DNA from: Gammaproteobacteria bacterium
Lineage (GTDB): Bacteria; Pseudomonadota; Gammaproteobacteria; Xanthomonadales; Wenzhouxiangellaceae
Length of the DNA: 64,000 nucleotides
Assembly: GCA_003565625.1 (NCBI GenBank)
Contig: PXBD01000016.1
Location: 31,954 to 95,953 of the forward strand
Reading direction: 5' to 3'
In this document: positions 9,017 through 17,908 of the stretch, one piece after another
Layout of the letters: every line of letters begins with the position of its first letter
How positions within the stretch are numbered: position 1 is the stretch's first letter
Program-made: the position numbers and the translations under genes
Notes under the pieces: generated by a model
What the model saw: the letters and a program-made list of their open reading frames with translations, nothing else
Told to the model about the DNA's origin: nothing
Database searches by the model: none

Positions 9017-10294
9017 ATGAACAATATTCAGTCCATTCGCGGGATGCACGATATCCTGCCGACCGAGACGCCCACCTGGCGCTGGCTGGAATTGCAGCTG
9101 TCGGAACTCCTGGACGGCTACGATTTTCGCGAAATCCGGATTCCGCTGGTTGAAAAAGCCGAATTGTTCACCCGCGCGATCGGGCAGGGCACCGACGTGG
9201 TCGAAAAGGAAATGTATGCCTTTGCCGATCGCAACGGGGATCTGCTGAGTCTGCGACCCGAGGGAACGGCCGGGGTCGTGCGAGCGGCCATTCAGCATGG
9301 TCTGCTGACCACTCCCGGGCTCAAGGTCTGGTACCGCGGGCCGATGTTTCGCCACGAACGTCCGCAGCGTGGCCGTCAACGTCAGTTCCATCAGTTTGGA
9401 GCCGAGGTGTTTGGCCTGGCCGGCGCCGATGCCGACGCTGAATTGATCGCCCTGGGGGAGCGCATGTGGCGCCGTCTGGGCCTGGCCGAGCGCATCCGGC
9501 TCGAAATCAACAGCCTGGGTGATCGTGACGATCGTCAGCGCTACCGCAAACGGCTGCTCGAGTATCTGCGGCCGCGGATCGATCAACTCGACGAAGACAG
9601 TCAGCGCCGCCTCGAGACCAACCCGCTGCGGATTTTCGACAGCAAGCACCCGGCCACGCGCGCGATCATGGCCCAGGCGCCGCTGCTGGCCGATGCGCTC
9701 GGCGACGAGGCACGGGCCCATTTCGAGAGCGTTTGCGCGCTCCTGGACGGCCTCGGGATCCGCTACCGGATCAATCCGGCCCTGGTGCGTGGTCTCGACT
9801 ATTACTGCCGGACGGTGTTTGAATGGGTGACCGACGATCTCGGCGCCCAGGGTACGGTCTGTGCCGGCGGACGCTACGACGATCTGGTCTCCATCCAGGG
9901 TGGTCGGGCCACTCCGGGGATCGGCTTTGCGCTCGGCATGGAGCGACTGGTGGACCTGATCGAAAGCCTGGGCACGGAACACCCCGGCGGTGCGCAGGTC
10001 TATCTGGTGTGCCAGGCTGACCCGGTCGAGGCGCTGGGCCTGGCCGAGTTTTTGCGCGACCACTTGCCCGGACTGCGCCTGGCCTGCAACCTGGGCGGCG
10101 GCAGTTTCAAGGCCCAGTTCAAGCGCGCCGATCGCAGTGGGGCGGCCTATGCGCTGGTGCTGGGCGAAGAGGAAGTCCAGCAGGGGCGCTGCCAAATCAA
10201 GGATTTGCGCGGTGACCAGCCGCAGCAAAGCCTGGCCCGGGAGGAATTGCCTGCGCGGTTGGCCCGGCTGTTGCCCGATCTGGCGCCGGCCTGA
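9017..10294 (+). CDS. hisS: Histidyl-tRNA synthetase
   Basis: This class II synthetase of 425 residues charges tRNA-His. Class II motif 2 is seen in [20 protein letters not shown]. The two histidine-specific motifs are present as [15 protein letters not shown] and AGGRYDDL, and the start [15 protein letters not shown] is the family's N-terminal signature. The C-terminal anticodon-binding domain follows residue 330. yfgM and bamB follow as in E. coli. The ribosome site is weak (gtgagcc), but the start is fixed by homology. Confidence 0.98.
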   Translation: MNNIQSIRGMHDILPTETPTWRWLELQLSELLDGYDFREIRIPLVEKAELFTRAIGQGTDVVEKEMYAFADRNGDLLSLRPEGTAGVVRAAIQHGLLTTPGLKVWYRGPMFRHERPQRGRQRQFHQFGAEVFGLAGADADAELIALGERMWRRLGLAERIRLEINSLGDRDDRQRYRKRLLEYLRPRIDQLDEDSQRRLETNPLRIFDSKHPATRAIMAQAPLLADALGDEARAHFESVCALLDGLGIRYRINPALVRGLDYYCRTVFEWVTDDLGAQGTVCAGGRYDDLVSIQGGRATPGIGFALGMERLVDLIESLGTEHPGGAQVYLVCQADPVEALGLAEFLRDHLPGLRLACNLGGGSFKAQFKRADRSGAAYALVLGEEEVQQGRCQIKDLRGDQPQQSLAREELPARLARLLPDLAPA

Positions 10295-10348
10295 CGTATC
10301 ATGGCGGGCTGATCGACCACTCACTTTCAAGCACACAGAAGGCAATTC

Positions 10349-10996
10349 ATGGCGGTTGAGCTGTACGACGAACATGAACAGGGCGAACGAGTCCGCAAGT
10401 GGCTGCGTGAATACGTTCCTGCGATCGTGATGGGGCTGGTTCTCGCGTTTGGCGGAATCTTCGGTTTTCGCTACTGGCAGGATCAACAGGCCAGCCAGCA
10501 GGCGCTCGCCGCGGACTATTACAACCTGATTCAAAACGAAATCGAGGCCGGCCGCATCCAGGTGGCCGAAGATCATTTCGAAACCCTGCGCAGTGAAGGC
10601 GGCCGCAGCGCCTATCTTGGCCTTGCGGGCCTGGCAATGGCGGCGGCCTACGTCGAGGACGGGCGGCTGGAGTCGGCGGCGCGGATCTATCGCGAACTGC
10701 TGGAGCAACGGCGCATGGAAATGCTGCACCCGGTGACCCGACTGCGCCTGGCCCGGGTGCTGCATGCCCAGGGCGATGCGCGGGCCGCCCTGGACATTGT
10801 CGGCGAGGACGCGCCACGCGGCTTCGAGGCCGCCTGGAGTGAGTTGCGCGGTGACCTTTTGCTGGAACTGGGAGAACGGCAGCGGGCACGTCTGGCCTAT
10901 GAGCAGGCCCTGGATCATGCCACCCGGCAGGGCGGTCTGCAGCGTCTGCTGCAGATGAAGATTGACGCCACAGGCCCGGGCGGAGAGGCTTCGTGA
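10349..10996 (+). CDS. yfgM: YfgM-like ancillary SecYEG/chaperone membrane protein
   Basis: The 215-residue product has a short cytoplasmic N-terminus (VELYDEHEQGERVRKWLREY), one membrane helix at residues 24-43 and a periplasmic tetratricopeptide-like domain. In E. coli YfgM associates with the Sec translocon and PpiD and helps periplasmic chaperone transfer. The family signature of the acidic/Glu-rich N-terminus followed by a single helix and the gene position between hisS and bamB both support the call. A good ribosome site (agaaggc) precedes the ATG. Its stop overlaps the GTG start of bamB. Confidence 0.93.
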   Translation: MAVELYDEHEQGERVRKWLREYVPAIVMGLVLAFGGIFGFRYWQDQQASQQALAADYYNLIQNEIEAGRIQVAEDHFETLRSEGGRSAYLGLAGLAMAAAYVEDGRLESAARIYRELLEQRRMEMLHPVTRLRLARVLHAQGDARAALDIVGEDAPRGFEAAWSELRGDLLLELGERQRARLAYEQALDHATRQGGLQRLLQMKIDATGPGGEAS

Positions 10997-12159
10997 GTTG
11001 GTTGCTGCGTTCAGCCCTGTTCGTGCTGGTCACGTTGGCCCTGGCCGGCTGCCAGACCGTGGGCGGCTGGTTTAGTCGCGATGATGCAGGGGACGGGCCG
11101 GCAGCCCTGGTCGATTTCGAACCCACAGCGGAGCCGCGCCAGGTCTGGTCGGCCAACATGGGCCGCGGGCCGGGTCGCAGCCGCGCTGCCCTGGGGCCGG
11201 TCTACGATCGCCAGGAAATCTGGGTAGCCGATTATCGCGGTCGGATCACGGTGGTAGACGCTGATTCCGGGAGTCAGAAGGCTCGGCACGAAACCGACCT
11301 GGCGATTTCCGCCGGTCCGTTACTGCATGGCGACCGGGCCTATTTCGGTACCTTTGACGGGGAACTGGTTGCGCTGGATCGAGCCAGCGCGACCGTACTC
11401 TGGCGCGCCCGCTTGTCCTCGGAGGTGCTCTCGCGACCGGTTATCCAGGACGGTGTGGTGGTGGTGCGCTGCATTGACGGCCGGGTGTTCGGGATTGATG
11501 AACAGTCTGGGGCCAGGGTTTGGGTCCACGATCGCAGCGTACCGCTGCTGACCCTGCGCGGCAACAGCGATCCCCTGGGTCGAGCCGGCCAGGTCTTTAT
11601 CGGTTACGAGGACGGCGTGGTCAGCGGGCTGCGCGCCGGCGACGGCAGCGTGCTATGGGATCAGCGCGTCAGCGTGCCGGAAGGCCGTACCGAACTCGAT
11701 CGGCTGGCCGACATCGACGGGCCCATGGCAATCGTCGGCTCGGAGCTCTACGTCGTGAGCTACCACGGCCAGATGGCCGGACTGGCCCTGGACTCCGGGC
11801 GCATCCTGTGGAGCAAGGATGTGGCCTCCCACCGCGGGATCAGCCTGCAGCGGACCCAGCTGGCCGCGGCCGATCGCGAGGATGCAGTCTGGCTGGTGGA
11901 TCGACGCAACGGCGCCACCCTGTGGCGCGACGACAGTCTGGCGCGGCGGAACATCAGCCGACCGGTATTTTTCGGACGTTTCCTGGTGACGGTCGATGAG
12001 CAAGGCTACATGCACTGGTATGACGTCGACCAGGGCGGATTCGCCGCGCGCAGCCGGATCGGACGTAACACCCCGGCCCAGGCCCCACTGGTGGTGGGCA
12101 ACACCCTGTATGTACTGGATACCGACGGCAGGCTGACAGCCTGGCAGGTCGACCGCTGA
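10993..12159 (+). CDS. bamB: Outer-membrane protein assembly lipoprotein BamB
   Basis: BamB is the beta-propeller lipoprotein of the BAM complex that inserts beta-barrel proteins into the outer membrane. The signal peptide carries a lipobox (LAGC, Cys 20). The 368 residues that follow contain repeated PQQ-type blades, for example DRAYFGTFDGELVALDRASA and LYVVSYHGQMAGLALDSGR. The start is GTG, overlapping the yfgM stop by four bases (GTGA), so the two are coupled. der follows after ten bases, completing the conserved hisS-yfgM-bamB-der order. Confidence 0.96.
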   Translation: MSWLLRSALFVLVTLALAGCQTVGGWFSRDDAGDGPAALVDFEPTAEPRQVWSANMGRGPGRSRAALGPVYDRQEIWVADYRGRITVVDADSGSQKARHETDLAISAGPLLHGDRAYFGTFDGELVALDRASATVLWRARLSSEVLSRPVIQDGVVVVRCIDGRVFGIDEQSGARVWVHDRSVPLLTLRGNSDPLGRAGQVFIGYEDGVVSGLRAGDGSVLWDQRVSVPEGRTELDRLADIDGPMAIVGSELYVVSYHGQMAGLALDSGRILWSKDVASHRGISLQRTQLAAADREDAVWLVDRRNGATLWRDDSLARRNISRPVFFGRFLVTVDEQGYMHWYDVDQGGFAARSRIGRNTPAQAPLVVGNTLYVLDTDGRLTAWQVDR

Positions 12160-12169
12160 GAGGCCTGGC

Positions 12170-13579
12170 ATGAACGGTGGTGGCTTGCCCGTGGCAGCGA
12201 TCGTGGGCCGGCCCAATGTCGGCAAGTCGACCCTGTTCAACGCGCTTACGCGAACCCGCGATGCCCTGGTGGCGGACCTTCCGGGCGTTACCCGTGACCG
12301 CATCTACGGCCGTGCCGTTGTTCAGGATCGGCCGCTGCTTCTGATTGACACCGGCGGCCTGGAAGCGGCGCTCGATGAGGTTGGCAGTGGACGAGAGCGC
12401 CAGACCCGCCTAGCGGTGGACGAGGCCGACCTGGTGGTCCTGATGACCGATGCACGGGCCGGCATCGTGCCGGCCGATCACGATATCGCCGCCTGGCTGC
12501 GCACCCTGGGCAAGCCGATCATCCACGCAATCAACAAGTCCGACGGGCTCGACCCGGACGTGGTCATGGGCGAAAACCTGGCCCTGGGGCTGGATCCGTT
12601 CTGCCTGATCTCGGCCAGCCACCGGCGCGGCCTCGAGGCTCTGGGGCAGGCGCTGAGCGAGCGTTTGCCCGAGGCCGTGAAGGCCGCTCCCGGCGCCGGC
12701 GATGATGCCATTCACCTGGCCCTGATCGGGCGCCCCAACACCGGCAAATCCACTTTGCTCAATCGTTTGCTGGGCGAGGACCGGGCGCTGGCCACTCCTG
12801 TCGCCGGGACCACGCGGGACCCGATTCATGCCGAGATCACGCGCGACGGACAGCGGCTGCACCTGGTCGACACTGCCGGCATTCGACGGCGTCGTGGCAG
12901 CCATGAGGGGCTGGAACGGTTCAGTACGATCAAGGCCTTGCAGGCAATGGAACAGGCCCAGGTCGTGGTCCTGATGCTCGACGCCACCGAGGGGGTGACC
13001 GAGCAGGACGCGCGCCTGGCCGGGCACGCGATGGAGGCCGGTCGGGCCCTGATCCTGGTTCTGAACAAATGGGACGGGCTGGAGCACAACCAGCGCCGGT
13101 CGCTACTGGTTGATGTCGGCGAGCGCCTGCAGTTTGCCCGCCATGCGCCGGTCGTGACCCTGTCGGCACTGCACGGCAGTGGCCTGGGTCAGCTGCACAG
13201 CGCCGTTGTCCATGTTCATCGCTGCGCGCGTGCCGAGTTGGCGACCCCGGCGCTGACCCGAACCCTGCGCTCAGCGGTTGAAGCCCATCCGCCGCCCGGC
13301 GGGAAAAATGGCGCGCCGAAACTGCGCTATGCCCACGCCGGGGGCCAGTTGCCGACCCGGATCGTGGTCCACGGCAGCCGCACGCGGCAGCTGCCGGACC
13401 AGTACCGACGCTACTTGGTCAACCGCTTTCGCGAGGCATTTGACCTGACCGGCGTAGCCATCCAGCTGGTGTTTCGGGACGGCGAAAACCCGTACGCCGG
13501 GCGCCGGAACGTGCTCACCCCGCGCCAGATCCAGAAGCGCAAAAGACTGCGCAGGTTTACCGGCCGACAGAAACGCTGA
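12170..13579 (+). CDS. der: Ribosome assembly GTPase Der (EngA)
   Basis: Der is an essential double-GTPase needed for 50S subunit maturation. Two tandem G domains are visible with P-loops GRPNVGKST (residues 13-21) and GRPNTGKST (about 187-195), and with NKSD and NKWD base-recognition motifs. A C-terminal KH-like domain ends in a basic tail (QKRKRLRRFTGRQKR). At 469 residues it has the normal size. It is the last gene of the forward run; a convergent peroxidase gene begins seven bases beyond its stop, with no clear intrinsic terminator between them. Confidence 0.98.
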   Translation: MNGGGLPVAAIVGRPNVGKSTLFNALTRTRDALVADLPGVTRDRIYGRAVVQDRPLLLIDTGGLEAALDEVGSGRERQTRLAVDEADLVVLMTDARAGIVPADHDIAAWLRTLGKPIIHAINKSDGLDPDVVMGENLALGLDPFCLISASHRRGLEALGQALSERLPEAVKAAPGAGDDAIHLALIGRPNTGKSTLLNRLLGEDRALATPVAGTTRDPIHAEITRDGQRLHLVDTAGIRRRRGSHEGLERFSTIKALQAMEQAQVVVLMLDATEGVTEQDARLAGHAMEAGRALILVLNKWDGLEHNQRRSLLVDVGERLQFARHAPVVTLSALHGSGLGQLHSAVVHVHRCARAELATPALTRTLRSAVEAHPPPGGKNGAPKLRYAHAGGQLPTRIVVHGSRTRQLPDQYRRYLVNRFREAFDLTGVAIQLVFRDGENPYAGRRNVLTPRQIQKRKRLRRFTGRQKR

Positions 13580-13586
13580 CCACTCG

Positions 13587-14075
13587 CTACAGCGACCAGG
13601 ACTGAAGATTGCGGCCCAGGGTGTGGAGCAGGGTAGGATCGTCGGGCGGCGTTGCCGAAGGCCAGTGCTCAACCAGCTGGCCACGCCGGTCAAACAGGTA
13701 CTTGTGGAAATTCCACCGGGGCAGTATGTCGCTGCCCCATTGCTCGACCAACTCGCGGAACAGCGGGTGCGAGCCGCGCCCGATGACCGAGTACTTGGCG
13801 GTCATGGGAAAGGTAACGCCCCACTCCTCACGCACGAAGCGGGCGATGTCTTCAGCGCTGCCGGGCTCCTGTTCGCCAAAGTCGTTGCACGGGATGCCGA
13901 TGACTACCAGACCCGATCGATGGTAGTCGGCATGGAGCCGCTGCAAGGCCGCATATTGCGGCGTGAAGCCGCACTCCGAGGCCGTGTTGACCAGCAAGAT
14001 GGGCTGGTTGCGGAAGCGGTCCAGCGGCAGCGAGCCGCCTTCCAGGGCAGCGAAGGTGTGTTCGTACAGGTTCAT
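13587..14075 (-). CDS. Glutathione-peroxidase family thiol peroxidase
   Basis: This cytoplasmic peroxidase of 162 residues reduces hydroperoxides, in bacteria usually with thioredoxin or glutathione. The peroxidatic Cys is residue 35 in NTASECGFTPQY. The Gln region (CNDFGEQEPG) and the Trp/Asn motif (RWNFHKYLFDRRG) complete the catalytic set. It resembles BtuE/Gpx proteins. The gene reads toward der and is divergent from folD, with only about 60 bases between its start and the folD start. Confidence 0.92.
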   Translation of the reverse strand: MNLYEHTFAALEGGSLPLDRFRNQPILLVNTASECGFTPQYAALQRLHADYHRSGLVVIGIPCNDFGEQEPGSAEDIARFVREEWGVTFPMTAKYSVIGRGSHPLFRELVEQWGSDILPRWNFHKYLFDRRGQLVEHWPSATPPDDPTLLHTLGRNLQSWSL

Positions 14076-14121
14076 GGGCGATCCTTTTCGTGGCAGCGGT
14101 CTTATTCGATCCGCCAGAAGC

Positions 14122-14127
14122 TACAAT
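14122..14127 (+). promoter_or_regulatory. Putative -10 element of folD
   Basis: TACAAT ends ten bases before the first folD ATG. A start of transcription about seven bases downstream would fall only a few bases ahead of that ATG, leaving no room for a ribosome site. Either the message is leaderless or translation begins at the second ATG, seven codons on. The -35 region is poor (tctta-like). Confidence 0.4.
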
Positions 14128-14137
14128 ATCGCCCATC

Positions 14138-15007
14138 ATGGAGCAACCCCACGCGCAAATGTTGAACGGCAGGGCAGTGGCCGACCGTCTGATCGACAAC
14201 GTCGCGGCTGCGGTCTCGGCCCATCGCGAGCGCGGCGGAGCCCAGCCCGGTCTGGCCGTGGTGCTGGTAGGTGACGATCCGGCGTCCGAGGTCTATGTAG
14301 GCAACAAGGTCAAGGCCTGCGAACGGGCCGGCATTGCCTCACACAGTTACCGGTTGCCGCATGGCGTCGGCCGTGGTGAGCTGCTGGCCCGGATTGATGC
14401 CCTCAATGAAGATCCGGCGATTGACGGGATCCTGGTGCAGCTGCCCTTGCCCGGGCACCTTGACGAAAAAGCCGTCACCTCCCGCATCCACCCCGACAAG
14501 GACGTGGACGGTTTCCATCCCCACAACACCGGCCGCCTGGCGTTGCGCGATCCTGGTCTGCGCCCGTGCACGCCGCGCGGCGTTCTGACCCTGCTGGGCG
14601 CCTATGGTATCGACCCCAAGGGTTGCCACGTGGTCATCGTCGGGGCTTCGAACATTGTGGGCCGCCCGCTGGCCCTGGAGATGTTGCTGGCCGGCGCCAC
14701 GGTCACGGTTGCCCATCGATTCACCCGCAGCCTGCGCGATCACGTGGCCCGCGCCGACATACTGTGCGTGGCGGTGGGCAAGCGCGGCGTGGTGGATTCC
14801 GACTGGGTTCGTCCAGGCAGCGTGGTCGTGGATATCGGGATCAACCGCGACGAGCACGGTCGCATCCACGGCGATCTGGATTTTGAGGCCTGTGCCAGGG
14901 TGGCGGCCTGGATCACGCCCGTGCCCGGCGGCGTCGGTCCGATGACCGTCGCGACTCTGCTGCAGAACACGGCCGAGGCGGCCGGGTTGGTTGTACTTGC
15001 TCCTTGA
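14138..15007 (+). CDS. folD: Methylene-THF dehydrogenase / methenyl-THF cyclohydrolase FolD
   Basis: The bifunctional enzyme interconverts methylene-, methenyl- and formyl-tetrahydrofolate using NADP. The 289 residues include the catalytic Tyr/Lys region (SEVYVGNKVKACERAGI), the substrate motif LVQLPLPGHLDE, and the family signature GASNIVGRPLALEMLLAGATV, with PVPGGVGPMTVATL near the end. Two ATGs seven codons apart are possible starts (the second at 14159, MLNGRAVADR, aligns with the E. coli start). No ribosome site precedes either, in line with the very close -10 element. Confidence 0.97.
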   Translation: MEQPHAQMLNGRAVADRLIDNVAAAVSAHRERGGAQPGLAVVLVGDDPASEVYVGNKVKACERAGIASHSYRLPHGVGRGELLARIDALNEDPAIDGILVQLPLPGHLDEKAVTSRIHPDKDVDGFHPHNTGRLALRDPGLRPCTPRGVLTLLGAYGIDPKGCHVVIVGASNIVGRPLALEMLLAGATVTVAHRFTRSLRDHVARADILCVAVGKRGVVDSDWVRPGSVVVDIGINRDEHGRIHGDLDFEACARVAAWITPVPGGVGPMTVATLLQNTAEAAGLVVLAP

Positions 15008-15037
15008 TCGGCCGGGCGACCGTTGCCTGATGCTCGG

Positions 15038-15505
15038 ATGATGCCGCTCCGGTTGTTGTTGAGGCAGGGGTTTCGCGATCTCGATGAAAGCCTTGCCCTG
15101 ATCGAGCGCAGCCTGATTGTCGTTCTGATGCTGGGCCTGGTCATGCTGGGCGTGGCCGAGGTCGCGGTTCAGCTCCTCGATCTTCGCCGTCTTTCCGGCA
15201 TCCCGGACTACGCCGGGGTAGTGTTGCTGTGGTTGATCATGCTGGGTGCTGCCAGTGCGGCCGCGCACAGCGCCGTGGTTGCGGCCCTGCCTTTGCTGCT
15301 GGCGGCAGCAGTCAGTGCGCTGTTGGGCTGGGCGGCTCTGCGGTTGTGGTTTTTTGATCTGCAACTGGGGTCATCGTGGGCGCCAGGATTGTCCGGCTCA
15401 GTGGTCCTGGCACCGCTGCCGCTGTGTTTTGCGCTGATGGCCGGACGATTTCTGGGTCGTGCCTTAGGGCCGAGACAGTCGCGGCATCAAGAGGCGCCGG
15501 AATGA
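15038..15505 (+). CDS. Four-helix membrane protein, weakly DctQ-like (TRAP small permease)
   Basis: I do not recognise this gene with confidence. The 155-residue product has four predicted membrane helices. The pattern ERSLIVVLMLGLVMLGVAEV followed by LDLRRLSGIPDYAGVVLLWL and then GAASAAAHSA recalls the small subunit (DctQ) of TRAP transporters, which has four helices and a conserved W-x-x-x-x-GA-x-x-A segment. No periplasmic binding protein gene is nearby. The ATG chosen is the first of two adjacent ATGs; a TTG five codons earlier is possible. The downstream membrane gene overlaps by four bases (ATGA), so the two surely act together. Confidence 0.5.
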   Translation: MMPLRLLLRQGFRDLDESLALIERSLIVVLMLGLVMLGVAEVAVQLLDLRRLSGIPDYAGVVLLWLIMLGAASAAAHSAVVAALPLLLAAAVSALLGWAALRLWFFDLQLGSSWAPGLSGSVVLAPLPLCFALMAGRFLGRALGPRQSRHQEAPE

Positions 15506-16458
15506 ACCGTGAGCAATCCACACGCCCGGTCGGTGGCGCAGCGACGCGAGCCGGGGCTGTCTGCTTTGCCCTGGTCGGTCTGTTGGCTCTGGCCACGGTC
15601 GGGCTGGCCGGTTTTGACAGTCTGGTCCTGATGCTGGAGTTTCGACGTCTGGCTGAGTTTCCGATCCTTGCCGCAGTACCGCTTTGGTTACTGGCCTGGC
15701 AGTTGCACTGTGCGCTCGCAAGGCCGGGTGCGGCGGCGCCCGCGGCCGGGCCCTGGCAGGCGCTTGCGCTGGCCCTGCTGGCACCGGGCCTGATGCTGTT
15801 GCTGTATGCCGTCGCCGCCGAGGCGCTGGCGCCGCTGCAGGCTCCGGCGTATGAGCAATTGCTGCGGGCGGCGCTGTTGCCGGCCTTGCTCGCAGCGCTT
15901 GTGGCGGGCGTGCTTGGCGGAAGGCCGGGCCGGCGGGCAGGCTGCAGCCGGCTGGCAGTTGTTGGTGGCTGGCAGGGTACGCCTGCGCTGGGTCTGTTGT
16001 TGTTGCTCTATACCGGCTGGCTCCCGGCGCAGGCCCTTGCCGCGCTGCTGGTGGGCTGGCTGGCGGTGCAAGCCGTGCTGATTCAGCGGCGCCTGCGCCT
16101 GACCGAGCTGTCGGTGCTGGCGGTGCAAGGGACAACAGCAGGCGGCTTAACGGTGCTGTTGTTCTGGCTGGCGTTGGTGGGATCGTCGTTCGCGACTGAT
16201 TTGTTGCCCGTGCAGGCACTGGCGGTGATTGCGCCAGTGGTGCTGCTGGTCGTGATGGCCGCCGCAGGCTGGTGGCTGGGGAGGTTGTTGAACAATGAAT
16301 TGTTCGCGATGGCCATGCTGGCCGCTCCCGCCGTCGTCATGGGCAATGCCGCGAGCGTGGACCCTGTCTGGATGGGCCTTGCCCTGAGTTCTGCGATTGC
16401 GCTTGGTGGCTGGCTCGGGCGAGACCGCCCGAGCCGTGCAGCGTCGGGCGGCTGCTAG
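15502..16458 (+). CDS. Polytopic membrane protein, partner of the DctQ-like gene
   Basis: The product has 318 residues, about nine or ten hydrophobic helices and high Ala/Leu content; its function is unknown. Its N-terminal part (MLEFRRLAEFPILAAVPLWL) repeats the motif seen in the upstream protein (LLDLRRLSGIPDYAGVVLLWL), so the two share ancestry over one helix pair. The C-terminal helix region (NAASVDPVWMGLALSSAIALG) faintly recalls the large TRAP subunit DctM, but at 318 residues it is far shorter than a normal DctM (about 430). A diverged or reduced TRAP-type permease is one reading; an unrelated two-component membrane system is another. The gene is translationally coupled to its neighbour. 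Confidence 0.5.
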   Translation: MNREQSTRPVGGAATRAGAVCFALVGLLALATVGLAGFDSLVLMLEFRRLAEFPILAAVPLWLLAWQLHCALARPGAAAPAAGPWQALALALLAPGLMLLLYAVAAEALAPLQAPAYEQLLRAALLPALLAALVAGVLGGRPGRRAGCSRLAVVGGWQGTPALGLLLLLYTGWLPAQALAALLVGWLAVQAVLIQRRLRLTELSVLAVQGTTAGGLTVLLFWLALVGSSFATDLLPVQALAVIAPVVLLVVMAAAGWWLGRLLNNELFAMAMLAAPAVVMGNAASVDPVWMGLALSSAIALGGWLGRDRPSRAASGGC

Positions 16459-16477
16459 TCGGCCGTTAGCCGCCCGA
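16444..16477. terminator. Hairpin at a convergent gene junction
   Basis: Perfect ten-base arms (TCGGGCGGCT and AGCCGCCCGA) flank a 14-base loop, spanning both the stop of the forward membrane gene and the stop of reverse-strand fadI. Neither side has a T-run, so it would be a weak or non-canonical terminator; position at a tail-to-tail junction argues for termination or 3'-end protection on both strands. Confidence 0.5.
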
Positions 16478-17908
16478 ACCCTTGGCTCCCGCTGCCGGGC
16501 CAGGCGCGGCTCTGGATGCGGCTTTCTTCCGCCGCCGCTTCTTGCGCTTCTTTTTGCCGGCCACTTTGACTGGCTCGGAGGCTTGCCCGCCGCTGGTCTC
16601 GGCGCTTCGACCGCCGCCACCGTTGCCGGGCCGCTCGACTATGGCCGCGACTCCCATCCCACCGGCCGTGCACACCGAAATCAGTCCGCGTCCCGAACCA
16701 GCCTGCTCCAGAATGGCGGTGAGGGTGGAGAGAATGCGCGCACCAGTCGCGGCAAACGGATGACCAATGGCGACCGAACCACCGCGAACATTCATGCGTG
16801 AGCGATCAATGGATCCGAGCGCGCCGTCCAGGCCGAGGCGTTCGCGGCAATACCGTTCCGACTCCCAGGCCTTGAGGGTGCACAGCACCTGGGCCGCAAA
16901 AGCTTCGTGGATTTCATAGAAGTCGAAGTCGCCAAGACCAAGACCCGCTGCCTGGAGCATCTCGGCAACGGCCACGGCCGGTGCCATCAGCAGCCCCTCG
17001 TCGCCGTCGACAAAGTCGACCGCCGCGGCCCTGCCGTGGCTGAGGTAGGCCGAGATCGGCAGGTCGTTGGCCCGGGCCCACTCTTCCGAGCACAGGAGCA
17101 CCGCGGCGGCGCCGTCCGACAGCGTTGAACTGTTGCCGGCGGTCAAGGTGCCTTGCTTGCGGTCAAAGGCCGGCTTCAGGCTGGCAAGTTTGTCCGGGTT
17201 GGTATCGGGTCGGATGATGTTGTCCCGGACCACGCCGTTGTGGCTGATCACCAGGTCGTCGAAGAAACCCGCTTCCCAGGCCGCGGCCGCTTTGCGGTGG
17301 CTCTCGACGGTCAACTCGTCCTGTTCCGCCCGCTCGATCTGCCACTCGCGGGCCATGCGTTCGCAGTGCTGGCCCATCGAAAGACCGGTTCTTGGCTCGG
17401 CGTTCCGGGGCGGCTGGGGAGCCAGTTCGGAGAATCGGAAGCCCTTGAAGACTTTCAGTTTCTGACCTATTGATCTGGCCTTGGACAGGCGGATCAGACG
17501 CTGGGCGAAGCGCTTCTGAAAAACGATGGGTGCATCACTGGTTGTGTCGGTGCCGGCGACAACGGCGCACTCGATCTGGCCAGCGGCGATCTGGCTGCCG
17601 GCCAGCAAGGCCGCCTGCAGGCTGGTACCGCAGGCTTGCTGCAGGGTGACCGCGGGGCTCAGGGGCGAGAGCGCGGTGGAAAGTACCGCTTCGCGGGCCA
17701 GGTTCCAGTCCTTCGAGTGGGTGGTCACCGCGCCGGCCATGACCTGGTCGATGACCTTGCCGTGCAGGCCGTAGCGTTCGACCAGGCCCTGGATCGCGGC
17801 GCTGAGCATGTCCTGGTTGGACTGGTCGGCGTACAGCGTGTTGGAGCGGCAGAACGGAATGCGAGCGCCGCCGACGATGACGGTTTTTCTCAAGCTGGTG
17901 CCCGACAT
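16466..17908 (-). CDS. fadI: 3-ketoacyl-CoA thiolase FadI with extra basic tail
   Basis: This thiolase performs the last step of fatty-acid beta-oxidation, splitting 3-ketoacyl-CoA into acetyl-CoA and a shortened acyl-CoA. The nucleophilic Cys lies in LQQACGTSLQ. The catalytic His is in EIHEAFAAQ, GHPFAATGAR is present, and the second catalytic Cys lies in SVCTAGGMG. Sequence style and pairing with fadJ fit FadI. The core ends near residue 426; about 54 more residues follow, beginning with Gly/Ser and containing an 11-residue Lys/Arg cluster at residues 452-462, then an Ala/Gly/Pro end. Typical FadI proteins lack this. Its ATG overlaps the fadJ stop by one base. Confidence 0.93.
   Translation of the reverse strand: MSGTSLRKTVIVGGARIPFCRSNTLYADQSNQDMLSAAIQGLVERYGLHGKVIDQVMAGAVTTHSKDWNLAREAVLSTALSPLSPAVTLQQACGTSLQAALLAGSQIAAGQIECAVVAGTDTTSDAPIVFQKRFAQRLIRLSKARSIGQKLKVFKGFRFSELAPQPPRNAEPRTGLSMGQHCERMAREWQIERAEQDELTVESHRKAAAAWEAGFFDDLVISHNGVVRDNIIRPDTNPDKLASLKPAFDRKQGTLTAGNSSTLSDGAAAVLLCSEEWARANDLPISAYLSHGRAAAVDFVDGDEGLLMAPAVAVAEMLQAAGLGLGDFDFYEIHEAFAAQVLCTLKAWESERYCRERLGLDGALGSIDRSRMNVRGGSVAIGHPFAATGARILSTLTAILEQAGSGRGLISVCTAGGMGVAAIVERPGNGGGGRSAETSGGQASEPVKVAGKKKRKKRRRKKAASRAAPGPAAGAKGSGG

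Noticed and set aside
8729..10918. Long open frame of 729 codons on the reverse strand opposite hisS and yfgM
   Set aside because: It is antisense to genes with clear catalytic motifs and has no recognisable domain; long antisense frames are common in GC-rich DNA.
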